DNA of 64,000 bases from Kribbella sindirgiensis. GTDB lineage: Bacteria > Actinomycetota > Actinomycetes > Propionibacteriales > Kribbellaceae. Numbering within the stretch: position 1 is the stretch's first letter; each line of letters starts with the position of its first letter. The stretch covers positions 1 to 64,000 of the forward strand of contig NZ_SJKA01000023.1 of the NCBI RefSeq assembly GCF_004331435.1. Reading direction: 5' to 3'. Below are positions 33,103 to 43,200 of the stretch, in pieces. The translations under genes and the position numbers were made by a program. The notes below the pieces were generated by a model, which did not search any database, had not been told where the DNA came from, and saw nothing but the letters and a program-made list of their open reading frames with translations.

Positions 33103-36100
33103 GTGCGGAACCGGCTTCTCACGCTCGTCCTGGCGGTCCTCCTGCTCGTGCCCGTCCCACCCCTCGCGCAGGCCGCCCGCCCGGACGAGTACCCCTGTCT
33201 GCACCCGGACATGACCGTCTCCGCGAACGGCGAGGTCCTGAGCACCGGCACCGAGGTCGCCCTCGACGGCGGCATGGCCCACGCCGGCACCGGGCTCACC
33301 TTCACCTTCCAGGCCCGCACGTTCAACCTGACGATCGACCTCTGCTACCTCCGGATCACCGACACCCGCACGTGGCAGGTCAACCACTGGCCCTGTGAGA
33401 ACGTGCCGAAACCGAAGCCGGCGCGGACCCAGTCGCTGAGCTGGTCGGTCTTCGTGCCACTCGACTGCAAGTTCGTCGGCTCACCGAACCTGCTGTCCGT
33501 GTCCTTGACGAACGGCAAGGGTTCGGCGTCGGCGTCGATGATGATCTACGCCGGAGCCCCCGGGTTCGTGTTCCCGGACAAGCAGGCGCGCGCGTTCTTC
33601 GGGCCGTTCGCGATGCAGTCCGATCCTGTCAACTCGCTGACGGGCGCACTGGCCGCCGTCGAGACTGACGCCTCGGTGACGGCGCTCGGCGTACCGCTCA
33701 CGGTGACCCGGACGTACAACTCGAACGACGAATCCACCGGCACACTCGGTGCCGGGTGGCGTGCGTCGTACTCGGACCGTCTCATCGTGTCGTCCGGTGG
33801 TGTTCGCTATCTGGCGTCCGACGGGCGGGAGATCGGGTTCGCGCGTCACGGGACCGGGTTCGCCGTGGAGCCAGGCGCTGCTCGATTCACGCTGGCGCGG
33901 TCGGGGCCGACGTACGTGCTGACGAGTATCGACCAGGTGCGGATGCAGTTCTCGGCGACCGGTGAGTTGCAGGCGATCCGGGATCGCAACGGTCAAGGGG
34001 TGACGATCGCGCGGGCGTCGGGACTCGTGCGGACGGTCGCGAACGGGCGGCGGTCGTTGTCGTACGAGTACAACTCAGCGGCGCAGATCACGTCGGTGCG
34101 GTTGTCGGGGCCCGGCGTCGCGCCGCGGACGGTGCGGTACGAGTACGCCGACGGGCGGCTGGTCGGGGTGACGTCACCGGGTGGGGTTCGCACGCGGTAC
34201 GAGTACTCCGAGGGGCGGCTGACGTCCGAGACGGTGGGGGATGCGGCGAAGCCGGCGTACGTGACCGAATACGACACCGACGGGCGCGTCGTCGCGCAGA
34301 CCGACGCCAAGGGCGGGCGGTCGACGTGGTCCTGGGACACCGAGGGGATCCGCGGCACGTCGACGATGACCGATCCGACAGGTGGGAAGTGGATCAACGA
34401 GTACGAGCGGAACTGGCTGATCCGCCAGACCGATCCGACCGGCGTCGCGGCCACGTTCCACTACGATGCCGACGGCAATCTGATCCGGGTCTTCGACAGC
34501 CTGGGGCATGGTGCGCGGCACAAGTACGACTCCCTCGGTCGGGTTGTCGCCTCGACCGACGCGGTCGGTGCTGTGACGCGACGGACCTACAACGCTTCGA
34601 ACGACGTTGTCGCGACGGTGGATCCGCTGGGACGGCGTACGACGTACACCTATGACGTCCGCGGGAACCTGACCGGCACGTCGTACGCCGGTCGCACCTC
34701 GTCGGTCAGCTACGACCCACGCGGGCTGGTCACGGCCTCCCATGACGCCTTGGGCCGGGTGGTGCGCTATTCGTACTCCGCCGACGGTGATCTTGTTGCG
34801 GTCACGGATCCTTTGCGGCAGGTGACTCGATTCGAGAACGACGGGTGGGGACGTCCGACCAAGTCGACCTCACCGCGTGGTGCGGTCAGCACGATCGCCT
34901 ACAACGACGACGACCAGCCGCTCTCGCAGCACGGGCCGCTTGGTGTCTCCACGAGCCAGACGTACGACGGCCAGGGCCGCGTGTCGACGGTGGTCGATGC
35001 CCGTGGCGGCACCACCAAACTGCGCTACGACGATGCCGGCGCGGTAGCCGGCGTCACCAGACCATCGTTGCCCGAGGCCACCACGACCTTCGACGCGTCC
35101 GGCCGGGTCACTGAGACCGTCGACGCCAGCGGCCGTTCCCAGAGGTTCGAGTACGACGGCGCGGGCAGGACGACCTCGACGACGTACGGCGGTCGCACCT
35201 GGAAGTTCGGGTACGACAAGGCCGGCCGCCTGATCCGCACCACGCTCCCCTCGGGCAAGACGGCGTCCTTCGTCCTGGACGCGCGCGGTGCACCGCTGCG
35301 GATCACGTACTCCGACAAGACACCCGCGGTCAGCTACACCTGGGATGCGGCAGGCCGCCGTACGTCGATGACCGACGGCCTGGGCACGACCCGTTTCGGA
35401 TACGACGCCTTCGATCAGCTCACATCGGCCGGCGCCGTGTCCTACCGCTGGGACGCCGTCGGCAACCTCGCCGGGCGGACGGCAGCCGGCCACACCGAGT
35501 CGTACACCTGGGACGCGGCCAACCGCCTGACCTCCGCCGCCGCTGACGGCAAGCCACTCGCGTCGTCCCGCTACGACGCCGCCCACGGCACGATCACGAC
35601 AACCCAACCAGGCGGGTTGACGAGGACCGAGCGGCTGGACCTCCGCGGTCGCACCACCACCCTCGCGCTCGCGCAACGCGGCAGCCCGCTACGCACGATC
35701 AGCTCGGTGTACGACACCGCGGACAACCTCCTCCGCACCGACGACACGGTGGCCGGCCAGACGTCGTACAGCTATGACGCCCTGAACCGCCTGACCGCCG
35801 CCTGCTACGGCGTCGATCACTGCAGCGACGCCGCCACCGACTACATCCGCTACGACTACGACGCCAACGGCAACCGCACCTGGGAGAAACGCCCGTCAGG
35901 CAGCACCTGGTCCCTCTACGGCCCCGCCAACGAACTCCAGGCCTCCATCACCGCACCCGCCGACTACCCACTCGCCCGCCAACAACCCACACCTACACCT
36001 ACGACCCCGACGGCAACCTCACCTCCGACGGCACCACCACCTACACCTGGTCAGCAGCCGGCAAACCCGTCACTTCAACCACCGCCGGCGCTAAGACCAC

Positions 36101-36195
36101 CTACACCCACACCGGCGACGGCCGCCGAGCAACCTCCACCACCGGCTCCCAAACCACCCGCTACCTCTGGGACCCGCTCTCCCCGCAAATCCTGA
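33103..36195 (+). CDS. RHS/YD-repeat polymorphic toxin carrier, 5' part before a -1 frameshift
   Basis: The GTG start lies six bases after CGGAGG. A Sec signal peptide (about 1-26, ending LAQA) is followed by a beta-rich region, a DUF6531-like RHS opening (about 174-245: DPVNSLTGALAAVETDASVT and LTVTRTYNSND) and more than 25 YD repeats (about 310-955, RYEY, YTYD and SYDALNR types). After TAPADYPLA near 35970 the frame turns into a Pro/Thr run that is not RHS-like and stops at 36195. The other plus frame (phase of 36303) continues the repeats exactly (HTYTYDPDGNL, YTWSAAGKP, TRYLYGSGLL). One base is therefore missing around 35955-35990, either a real mutation or an assembly error. Restored, the protein would have about 1369 residues. 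Confidence 0.85.
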   Translation: MRNRLLTLVLAVLLLVPVPPLAQAARPDEYPCLHPDMTVSANGEVLSTGTEVALDGGMAHAGTGLTFTFQARTFNLTIDLCYLRITDTRTWQVNHWPCENVPKPKPARTQSLSWSVFVPLDCKFVGSPNLLSVSLTNGKGSASASMMIYAGAPGFVFPDKQARAFFGPFAMQSDPVNSLTGALAAVETDASVTALGVPLTVTRTYNSNDESTGTLGAGWRASYSDRLIVSSGGVRYLASDGREIGFARHGTGFAVEPGAARFTLARSGPTYVLTSIDQVRMQFSATGELQAIRDRNGQGVTIARASGLVRTVANGRRSLSYEYNSAAQITSVRLSGPGVAPRTVRYEYADGRLVGVTSPGGVRTRYEYSEGRLTSETVGDAAKPAYVTEYDTDGRVVAQTDAKGGRSTWSWDTEGIRGTSTMTDPTGGKWINEYERNWLIRQTDPTGVAATFHYDADGNLIRVFDSLGHGARHKYDSLGRVVASTDAVGAVTRRTYNASNDVVATVDPLGRRTTYTYDVRGNLTGTSYAGRTSSVSYDPRGLVTASHDALGRVVRYSYSADGDLVAVTDPLRQVTRFENDGWGRPTKSTSPRGAVSTIAYNDDDQPLSQHGPLGVSTSQTYDGQGRVSTVVDARGGTTKLRYDDAGAVAGVTRPSLPEATTTFDASGRVTETVDASGRSQRFEYDGAGRTTSTTYGGRTWKFGYDKAGRLIRTTLPSGKTASFVLDARGAPLRITYSDKTPAVSYTWDAAGRRTSMTDGLGTTRFGYDAFDQLTSAGAVSYRWDAVGNLAGRTAAGHTESYTWDAANRLTSAAADGKPLASSRYDAAHGTITTTQPGGLTRTERLDLRGRTTTLALAQRGSPLRTISSVYDTADNLLRTDDTVAGQTSYSYDALNRLTAACYGVDHCSDAATDYIRYDYDANGNRTWEKRPSGSTWSLYGPANELQASITAPADYPLARQQPTPTPTTPTATSPPTAPPPTPGQQPANPSLQPPPALRPPTPTPATAAEQPPPPAPKPPATSGTRSPRKS

Positions 36196-36302
36196 GCGTT
36201 GCAGGAGCTTCGCAACCCACCCGCTACCTGTACGGCTCCGGCCTCCTCGCCCAACAGACCCCGAGCACCCGAACCGCACTCACCACCACCCCGAACGGTT
36301 CG

Positions 36303-37211
36303 GTGCTCACAGCAACAACCGCCAACTACGAGCCCTACGGCCTGACACGGGCAGGTCCAAGCAACCAGACGCCCTCCAGCCCACCCACCCCCGGCTACAT
36401 CGGCGGCCTCAAACTCCCCACCGGCAACTACCTCCTGGGCCAACGCGAGTACAACCCCACCACCGGCACCTTCCTCACCACAGACCAGGCAGGCTCCGCC
36501 AACCCCTACGCCTACACCGCCGCCAACCCGCTCAAATCCACAGACCTACAAGGCCTGGACGGCATCGACGGCACCCTCACCGACGTCTCCCACATCTCCG
36601 GCTACATCTCCACAGCCGCCCTGGGCGGCGCCGTCATCTGCACCCTCGCCCGAGCCTGCGGCCCCGCCGTTCCCATCCTCCTCCAAGTCTCCTCAGCCAC
36701 CGGAGTCCTCTCAGCCGGCACCGCCGGCATCCTCGACTCCCAAGCCTGCATCCTCAAAGGCAACTGCTCCCAACTGGTGGCCGACGTAGGCGTCGGCCTG
36801 ATCGCAACCCGCTTCCCCGGCCTTGGGCAAATGCGTGCCGCTGCCGGCAACTCGACTGGTGAGCTAATTCGCGTAGCTGATTTCGCGAATGATCGAGCAG
36901 CCTTCTCGCACTATGCGAAACACGTGAAGGGAATCAAGCTCGGATCTAAAGGATCGGCTACGCTGAAGAACGGAGGCCCGGACGTACCGGAGGTTCTCGA
37001 TTACCAGACGTATCGGCGGCGAGCGCGCCTGTTCATGGGAGGCGGTGCGCAGCCAGGAACAATCGAGGGAGTTCGCTCGAGTGATGGCGCGGTGATTCGC
37101 CTCGATCCCTCCACTGGATACTTCGGCGTGCGGAGCAGGGACGGAATCATCAGAACCTTCTTCCGGCCAGACGACCCAACGACCTACTTCTTGGAGCAGT
37201 TGTCGCCATGA
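36303..37211 (+). CDS. RHS C-terminal part with core end and variable toxin domain
   Basis: This frame stays open upstream to about 35960 and continues the RHS gene after the frameshift. It contains the RHS core end (GLKLPTGNYLLGQREYNPTT and NPYAYTAANPLKSTDLQG, about 1-80 of this frame) followed by a hydrophobic stretch and a variable C-terminal domain of about 130 residues. Its HYAKHVKG, RRRARLFMGGG, VIRLDPSTGYFGVRSRDG and IRTFFRPDD motifs recall BECR-fold ribonuclease toxins such as those on CdiA and colicin D; this is a pattern-based inference. The next gene overlaps by four bases and is the likely immunity gene. The GTG at 36303 may not be used as a start. Confidence 0.75.
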   Translation: MLTATTANYEPYGLTRAGPSNQTPSSPPTPGYIGGLKLPTGNYLLGQREYNPTTGTFLTTDQAGSANPYAYTAANPLKSTDLQGLDGIDGTLTDVSHISGYISTAALGGAVICTLARACGPAVPILLQVSSATGVLSAGTAGILDSQACILKGNCSQLVADVGVGLIATRFPGLGQMRAAAGNSTGELIRVADFANDRAAFSHYAKHVKGIKLGSKGSATLKNGGPDVPEVLDYQTYRRRARLFMGGGAQPGTIEGVRSSDGAVIRLDPSTGYFGVRSRDGIIRTFFRPDDPTTYFLEQLSP

Positions 37212-37612
37212 CTGACACAAGAGAATTTCTCGGCAGGTTCCGTGAGACGGCGCGCTCTCTCGGGTCCCAGCGGCTACTGACGCCGACTGACGTGATTGGC
37301 AGTTGGCGTGGGTTCGTCGAGGAGTGCGAAGAGGGATACGCGGACAACATCTATGAGTTCGCCAACGATCTCGCCGTACGGGATCTCATCAGGAAAATTC
37401 TCGACAGCGAGGAACTTCGGACCTATTCGCAGATGGGTTGGGTGCGGGACGAGGTCGCCGAAATCGATGGTCGCTATCGAGCAATTCTTCTGGATGATGA
37501 AGTTCGTCCTGGCCGCCCCTGGTGGGAGGCGCGTGTTCCAAGACTCGCCGGAGAGGAACTTGCAGGAGATTTCGCCAGCAGTTACGGAGTCAGCGTGACA
37601 GTTGTCAGCTAG
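37208..37612 (+). CDS. Probable immunity protein for the RHS toxin
   Basis: The 134-residue acidic protein has no recognised family. It starts within the last codon of the toxin frame (ATGA overlap), the usual position of immunity genes in RHS loci, and is small, soluble and charged (EECEEGYADNIYEFANDL). Its local GC content is lower than that of neighbouring housekeeping genes. The role is inferred from position. Confidence 0.65.
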   Translation: MTDTREFLGRFRETARSLGSQRLLTPTDVIGSWRGFVEECEEGYADNIYEFANDLAVRDLIRKILDSEELRTYSQMGWVRDEVAEIDGRYRAILLDDEVRPGRPWWEARVPRLAGEELAGDFASSYGVSVTVVS

Positions 37613-37965
37613 CCGGGCGGTTCACTCGGCAACTCAACTCGTCGGTGACGAGTGCTTCAAACGTTGTGTACTCAACTGCACGAGCATGAGTCCGTGGGGA
37701 GAGCTGAGACTGTCGGCCGACTCGTGGAGATTGGTTCGGCGACGGACTTGGAGCCCCGCCAGTGACAGAGTCTGCACGTCTTGAGTTGACGACCGAACGC
37801 CGCCGCGGCAGTCAATGCGTCGATCCGCGGTGGCGGAGGAGGATGCGAAAGCTAACCCGAGGGCTCCGCTGTTGCCCGGACGAAGGCGGGCGACCTGTTC
37901 GGTCTGTGGAGGTGTCACACTCCCGAGTTGCTCGAGCAGCTACAACCTGGCAGCGGAAGGATCAC
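37613..37965 (+). other. Gene-poor stretch after the immunity gene
   Basis: About 350 bases hold no frame with convincing start, ribosome site and codon use. The composition is less GC-biased than in the housekeeping parts. In RHS loci such stretches often hold decayed toxin tips or immunity genes, but I could not recognise a fragment here. Confidence 0.4.
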
Positions 37966-38466
37966 TTGTTGAACGCCGATGAGGAACTCCTGCGTCTGCT
38001 GGACGACAATCCCAGGGCTGCGAGGGAAGCAGGCGTTCAGCTCTCCGTTGAGTCTGCCGACAGTGCGCTCCTGTTGGAACGGTGCCGTGAGGTCATGGTG
38101 AAGATCTTGCAGCACGGGGAGGAAGACTGGCCGGATCTGCCAGTGTGGCAGCGGGAACTGCCTGCGTGGTTCGTGCTGGCGTGTGGGCCCGAGAGGACGC
38201 AGGAGGAGGCGGACGCCAAGCTGATCTGGTGGCGTGGCCTGTCACCGGGCGAACAGATGGTTGCGAGTGAGGTGTCGCGGTGGGCGCTGTCCGACTGGTT
38301 GTGGTGGCTCGAGCCGGAAAATCGGACGTGGTATTGGTTGGGTGCCGACGTCGTAGGCGCGCAGCATCTCTTGGTTCATGTTGAGATCGACGGGGCCCCG
38401 GCGCCGATCGGCGCCTTGCGCTGGCTCCTCAAGGCCGCCGGGGCTACCGAGATAGAGGAGTACTGA
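37966..38466 (+). CDS. Orphan immunity-like protein
   Basis: The 166-residue product starts at TTG (37966 or 37969) after GGAAGG and begins MLNADEELLRLLDDNPRAAR. It is acidic and rich in tryptophan (LPVWQRELPAWFVLA, WALSDWLWWLEPENRTWYW). I recognise no family. A longer frame upstream to 37762 is Arg-rich and probably non-coding. Location downstream of an RHS toxin/immunity pair and the lack of a toxin partner suggest an orphan immunity gene left by toxin exchange. Confidence 0.55.
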   Translation: MLNADEELLRLLDDNPRAAREAGVQLSVESADSALLLERCREVMVKILQHGEEDWPDLPVWQRELPAWFVLACGPERTQEEADAKLIWWRGLSPGEQMVASEVSRWALSDWLWWLEPENRTWYWLGADVVGAQHLLVHVEIDGAPAPIGALRWLLKAAGATEIEEY

Positions 38467-38511
38467 CTTGATCGCTCGGGGCATGGCGGCTGATGGAAGC
38501 GCCGAAATCTC

Positions 38512-38700
38512 GTGAGCGCAATCGTGACGGCTATAGATCCCGCATCGTTCCGGACCGAAGTGCTGTTGTCCTTCCAGCGTGCTCTCTGGGACTTGGCAAC
38601 ACCGGACCTCAGAACTGTCGCCGTGGACCCTGCCTATCCGCTCATCGCGGCATGGTTCATCTACGAGTCGGCGGGCGAAGACCTGCTGGTCCGGCGGTAA
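38512..38700 (+). pseudogene. Short truncated gene of the RHS-locus accessory type
   Basis: A 62-residue frame (GTG start) reads IDPASFRTEVLLSFQRALWD then VDPAYPLIAAWFIYE and stops. Small RHS-associated proteins with the same beginning are longer, so this looks like an N-terminal remnant cut by a premature TAA. I have low certainty about the family. It adds to the impression of a decaying immunity cassette between 37.6 and 38.7 kb. Confidence 0.4.
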
Positions 38701-38844
38701 TTGGGTTGAGGGGGTGGGGGTGGGTGCTCATGATGGGGGGATGATTACGACGAGCTTTGGGGTGTTGCTGGTGGGACCTGTGGCCTTGGTGGCTCGGGTT
38801 CAGCAGCAGGCTTGTCTTGGGTGGGGGTCGAGCTTCGGTCAGTT

Positions 38845-39462
38845 GTGATCGGGGTTGTGGTCGCGGGGCTCTTGGCTGGGTTTGGGGTTGCTCTGCCGGT
38901 TGGGCCTGTCGGGACCTATCTTGTGGCGTTGACCGCGCGGACCTCGTTGCGGGTTGGGGTGTTTGCGGCGCTCGGGGTTGCTTCGGCTGATGGGGTTTAC
39001 GCGGCGGTGGCCGCGGGGGCCGGATCTGTGCTGGCGCCGTTGCTGGTGCCGGTTGTCGGGCCGTTGCGGTGGGCGTCGGTTGTGGTGCTGGTCGGTCTCG
39101 CGGTGATGGGGGCCGTCAAGGCGGTACGGCGGTATCGCGCGCGGCGGATCGATGCGTTGCAGCAGGAGACGCCGGTCGGGGCGCGGACGGCGTACTTCGG
39201 GATGCTCGGGATGACGATGCTGAACCCGTGGACGGTGATCTACTTCGCTGCGCTCGTGCTGGGCGGGTCCGGCGTCACGGGACTTGGCGAGCGGATCGTG
39301 TTCGTGGTGGCGGCGTTCGTGGCGTCGGCGAGTTGGCAGCTGGTGCTCGCGGGCGGAGGCGCGTTGCTCGGACGGTTGCTCACCGGGCCGCTGGGGCGGT
39401 TGGTGACTGCGTTGGCGTCGAGTCTGCTGATCGTCGCGCTTGCGGTTCGGCTGCTCGCTTAG
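38845..39462 (+). CDS. LysE-family transporter
   Basis: The roughly 205-residue protein has six membrane segments and a LysE/RhtB signature near its start (AGLLAGFGVALPVGPVGTYL), with LNPWTVIYFAALVLGG in the middle. Such proteins export amino acids or related compounds. The start is uncertain because no strong ribosome site is present: GTG at 38845 fits the family length, while TTG 38812 and GTG 38821 are in frame. The next gene starts directly after its stop. Confidence 0.8.
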   Translation: MIGVVVAGLLAGFGVALPVGPVGTYLVALTARTSLRVGVFAALGVASADGVYAAVAAGAGSVLAPLLVPVVGPLRWASVVVLVGLAVMGAVKAVRRYRARRIDALQQETPVGARTAYFGMLGMTMLNPWTVIYFAALVLGGSGVTGLGERIVFVVAAFVASASWQLVLAGGGALLGRLLTGPLGRLVTALASSLLIVALAVRLLA

Positions 39463-40257
39463 GTGAAATGGGCCGTGATCATCAGGCGTGGGGACGTGGA
39501 GATCGCTGTCACCGATCGCGGCGGTGACGGGCCGGTCGTCGTGTTGCTGCACGGGCTTGCCGGTAGTTCACGGGAGTTGCTGCCTACCGCGGATGCGCTG
39601 GCGGACAGCTTTCGTACCGTACTGATCGATCAGCGCGGGCACGGGAACAGCACCCGTCGCCCGGCGGATGTCTCGCGCGAGGCGTTCGTCGGCGACGTGG
39701 TTGCTGTCCTCGAGGAGGTCGTACCTGGGGAGCGGGTCCGGCTTGTCGGTCAGTCGATGGGGGCGCACACGGCGATGCTGACGGCCGCGGCGCGTCCCGA
39801 TCTGGTCGACCGGTTGGTGATGCTCGAGGGCAACGCCGGCGGCGACGAACGGCCTGACGGGGCGCGCAAGATCGGGAAGTACTTTGCCTCCTGGCCGGTG
39901 CCTTTCGCCAATCAAGCTGCGGCGCGGTCGTACCTTGGCGACGGGGTGCTGGCGGTTGCCTGGGTCAACGATCTTGAGCGCACGCCGGGCGGGCTGCGGC
40001 CGCGGTTCGATGCTGACGTGATGGAGGCGACGATCGCGGCGGTGCAGGCGGATCGCTGGGCGGAATGGGAGGGGCTGGCGGTTCCCACGCTGGCTGTGTT
40101 CGCCGAGAACGGGATGTTCACCGAGGCACAGAAGGACGAACTGATCCGTCGTCGTCCCGGTACGCGGCGCGCGGACATCGCCGGAGCCAGCCACGACGCA
40201 CACCTCGACGCCTTCGACCGGTGGATCGAGGTCCTCCGCGGCTACCTGAACGAGTGA
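39463..40257 (+). CDS. Alpha/beta-fold hydrolase
   Basis: The 264-residue protein has an HG oxyanion motif (VVLLHGLAGSSREL), a nucleophile elbow GQSMGAHTA with the catalytic serine, an acid in FAENGMF or nearby, and a C-terminal histidine in GASHDAHLDAFD. This is the classic order of soluble alpha/beta-hydrolases, whose substrate cannot be predicted. The GTG start directly follows the stop of the LysE gene, so the two are co-transcribed. Confidence 0.83.
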   Translation: MKWAVIIRRGDVEIAVTDRGGDGPVVVLLHGLAGSSRELLPTADALADSFRTVLIDQRGHGNSTRRPADVSREAFVGDVVAVLEEVVPGERVRLVGQSMGAHTAMLTAAARPDLVDRLVMLEGNAGGDERPDGARKIGKYFASWPVPFANQAAARSYLGDGVLAVAWVNDLERTPGGLRPRFDADVMEATIAAVQADRWAEWEGLAVPTLAVFAENGMFTEAQKDELIRRRPGTRRADIAGASHDAHLDAFDRWIEVLRGYLNE

Positions 40258-40283
40258 GGTCGAGTGCTGGATCGGCTTTCGGA

Positions 40284-43200
40284 TCAGAGGGTGCGTTCGA
40301 TCGCGGTGGTGGGGTTGAGGAAGAGGAGGATAGGCGGGGCGGTGTTGGGGAGGATCTTGGCGTAGGCCTGGAGTTGGGGGGCGTAGTACTCCACTCGGGC
40401 GTCCAGGGCTGCGGTGGGGATGGCGTCGGTTTTGTAGTCGACGATGGTCAGGCGGCCGTCGTCCTCGCGGTAGATGAGGTCGACGAAACCTTCGAGGACG
40501 GTGCCGTCGGGCTGCACCGTACCGACGTACGACTCGCGCCAGTGGTCGCGGGCGGCAGCGCGTTTCACCACCTCGGACGCGAGTGCCGAGCGGACGAGTG
40601 CGGTGACGACGTCGGCGTACTCGAGGACGCCCTCGGCGAGGCACTGCGTGGAGACGGCGGCTTCGAGGCCGACTCCGGTGGAGAGGTCGACGACCTGGAG
40701 TACGGCGTGCACCGCGCGACCGATCGCGGTGCCGTAGCGGCCCTTGGACCAGGGCGGCAGCTCGAGGTCGCGGGGGCCCTTCGCGGTGCCGGGGTCGAAC
40801 GGATCGGCGGCGAAACCCTCATCGCCGGGCTGCTCCGTGCCGGACTGCGAGGCAGGGGTGGTGAGGGCCAGTTGTGGGGCGGTGCCTTCCAGACCTGAGG
40901 CGGACTGGGCCGAGTGGGCTCGGCTGGCTGACTGCGCGGCGGTGGCTCGGGTTTCCCACTCGGTGCGGGGGATTGGTGGGGTGACTTCGGGGTTGGCGGT
41001 CGGTTCGCGGTCGGGGACCGGCGGGCCGGTGAAGAGGGTGGCGTGGGGTGCGTCGACGCCGCCGGCGCTGGCGAGGAGTTCGGCGTTGCTCGTGTGGCGG
41101 CGGTTGCCGGAGCGGTGGAGTGAGACGACCAGGTGGTCGCGGGCGCGCGTCGCGGCGACGTACAGCAGGCGGCGGCGTTCGTAGTCGTCCATCTGTTCGT
41201 CGACGGGTTGAACGAGGTCGAAGTCCTCGGTCTGGACGGATGACTTGAGCTTCACCGCGTACCCGCCGGGCAGCGGCCACAGGACCTGAACGCCGCGCTG
41301 ACGGTTCGGAGAGGCAGTCATGCCGGACAGAATCACGATCGGGAACTCGAGGCCCTTCGCGGCGTGGATCGTCATCACCCGGACCGCGTCGGCGTCGGTC
41401 TCGGGAAGGACGGCCTCGGCGACGCGGGATGTCTCCTCGCCCTGGTGGGCGGCCCAGGCGAGGTACGAGCGGAGGCCGCCGTGCTCGACCTCGGACCAGG
41501 CCCGGGCCTGGTCGACGACGAACCGGATCCGGCGCCAGGCGTCGCGGGCGCGGGGGCCGATCGCGGCGACTTCCAGCATGCGGCGGTCGGCGACGATCTT
41601 CGCGAGGATCTCGCTGGGGGTGAGCCAGCGCGCCGCGTAGTACGTCCGGCGGAGCCATTCCATCGCCTCGCCGACCGGGTGGGTCAGCAGAGAGTCCGGG
41701 ATCGGCGCGTTGAGGAGGAACCTGCCGCCGTTGACCTTCCAGGTGTACAGGTCGTCGTCGCCGCAGCCGAACAGCGGCGAGCGGAGCGTCGTGACGAGAG
41801 CGAGCTGGTCGCTCGGGTCGCCGAGCGCGCGGGCGCAGACGAGCAGGTCGCGGACCTCGGCGGTCTGGTAGACGAGGGAGCTGGCTTCCGCGCGGTACGG
41901 GATGTCGGCGCGGTCGAGAGCTTCTTCCAGGAACGGGAGCGAGGTGCGGGCCGGTACGAGTACTGCGATGTCTCCCGCTTCCGCGGGACGCCAGGTTTCC
42001 GCGCGGTCGTCGTACACCAGCCAGCCTTCGCGGAGCGCTTCCTCGATGACCGCGGCGACGTCGGTGGCTTCGCGTTCGCGGAGGACGGAGGCTTGTGCGC
42101 GCGGGAGGTCGTCGTGCGGGGTGGCGCCGAGAATCGTGACGGCCGGACCGGCCGCTGGGTCTTCTTCGGCCGGTGGCTCGGCCGGTACGTCGGTGCCGCG
42201 CCGGCGGAACGGGAGGACGGCCGCGAGATCGCTCACCTGATCCTCGGTGTCTGAGGAGAAGTCGAACATCGAGAGCTGATCGCCCTTGACGGGGGCGTCG
42301 GGCGGCGGCACAGAGGCGGCACCCGAGCGTGCGGGGCGCGAGGCGTCAACAGGGCTGGTGGAGGTAGGGCCGGCCGAGGTCGGGTTGGTGCGGTGGGCGG
42401 AGAGGGACTGGTACGACGGCTGAGCGGACTCGTGGGCCTGGATGAGGGTGCCGAACACCGTGTTGATCCAGCTCAGGATCGGGGGCACCGTGCGGAAGTT
42501 CGTGGTGAGGGCGACGGTTTCGCCCAGGAGCTGCTGGGCGGTGAGGTACGTCGCGATGTTGGCCCGCCGGAACCGGTAGATCGACTGCTTCGGGTCGCCG
42601 ACCACGAACAGCCGCCCCTCCGGGACCTCGACGTCGTGCCAGTCGGTGGCGTCCGCGTCGGCGCCGCCGGCGATCCGCACCGCGAGCTCGATCTGGATCG
42701 GGTCGGTGTCCTGGAACTCGTCGAGCAGCAACCGTTCGAAACGCTCCTGGAGGTCTGCGCGTACGTCGGGGTCGCGCCGGAGCAGGTCGCGCGCGAGCAC
42801 CAGCAGGTCGTGGAACTCGAGCCGTCCCTCGGTGCGCCGGAGTTCGGCCGATTCCAGCACGCGCTCCGCGATCCAGTGCGAAAGATGCCGTAGGCAAGCG
42901 TCGAGGAGCAGCTCGACGAGGGAGCCGGCGACCTCGACGACCTCGGTGCAGTCCGCGCGAACCTTGGCGATGTCCGGCCAGTTCTCCTTGCGCCCGATCC
43001 GCCCCACCTTCAGGCCGCGGAACGTCTGCAGCAGCGCCAGCTGGGTCTCCTGATCGGACGCGGCGTCCAGCGTCAGGCCGAGCTCGCGGATCTGCTGGAC
43101 CTTCGGCAGCAGCCGGTCCTCGGGGTCCAGGCACGACTCGGCGGCCGCGCCGATCTGCGCGGCCGCGGCGATCAGGCCGCTGAGGTCCGGCATCGCGACG

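Noticed and set aside
35955..35990. Programmed -1 ribosomal frameshift in the RHS gene
   Set aside because: I could not find a classic slippery heptamer followed by a pseudoknot at the point; a base loss or assembly error is simpler.
33700..36200. Regularly repeated short sequences suggesting a CRISPR or satellite array
   Set aside because: The repeats are in-frame YD/RHS coding repeats of variable spacing and are not identical.
37762..37965. Upstream extension of the orphan immunity-like gene
   Set aside because: The added 68 residues are Arg/Cys-rich with no pattern, and a GGAAGG ribosome site directly precedes the TTG at 37966.
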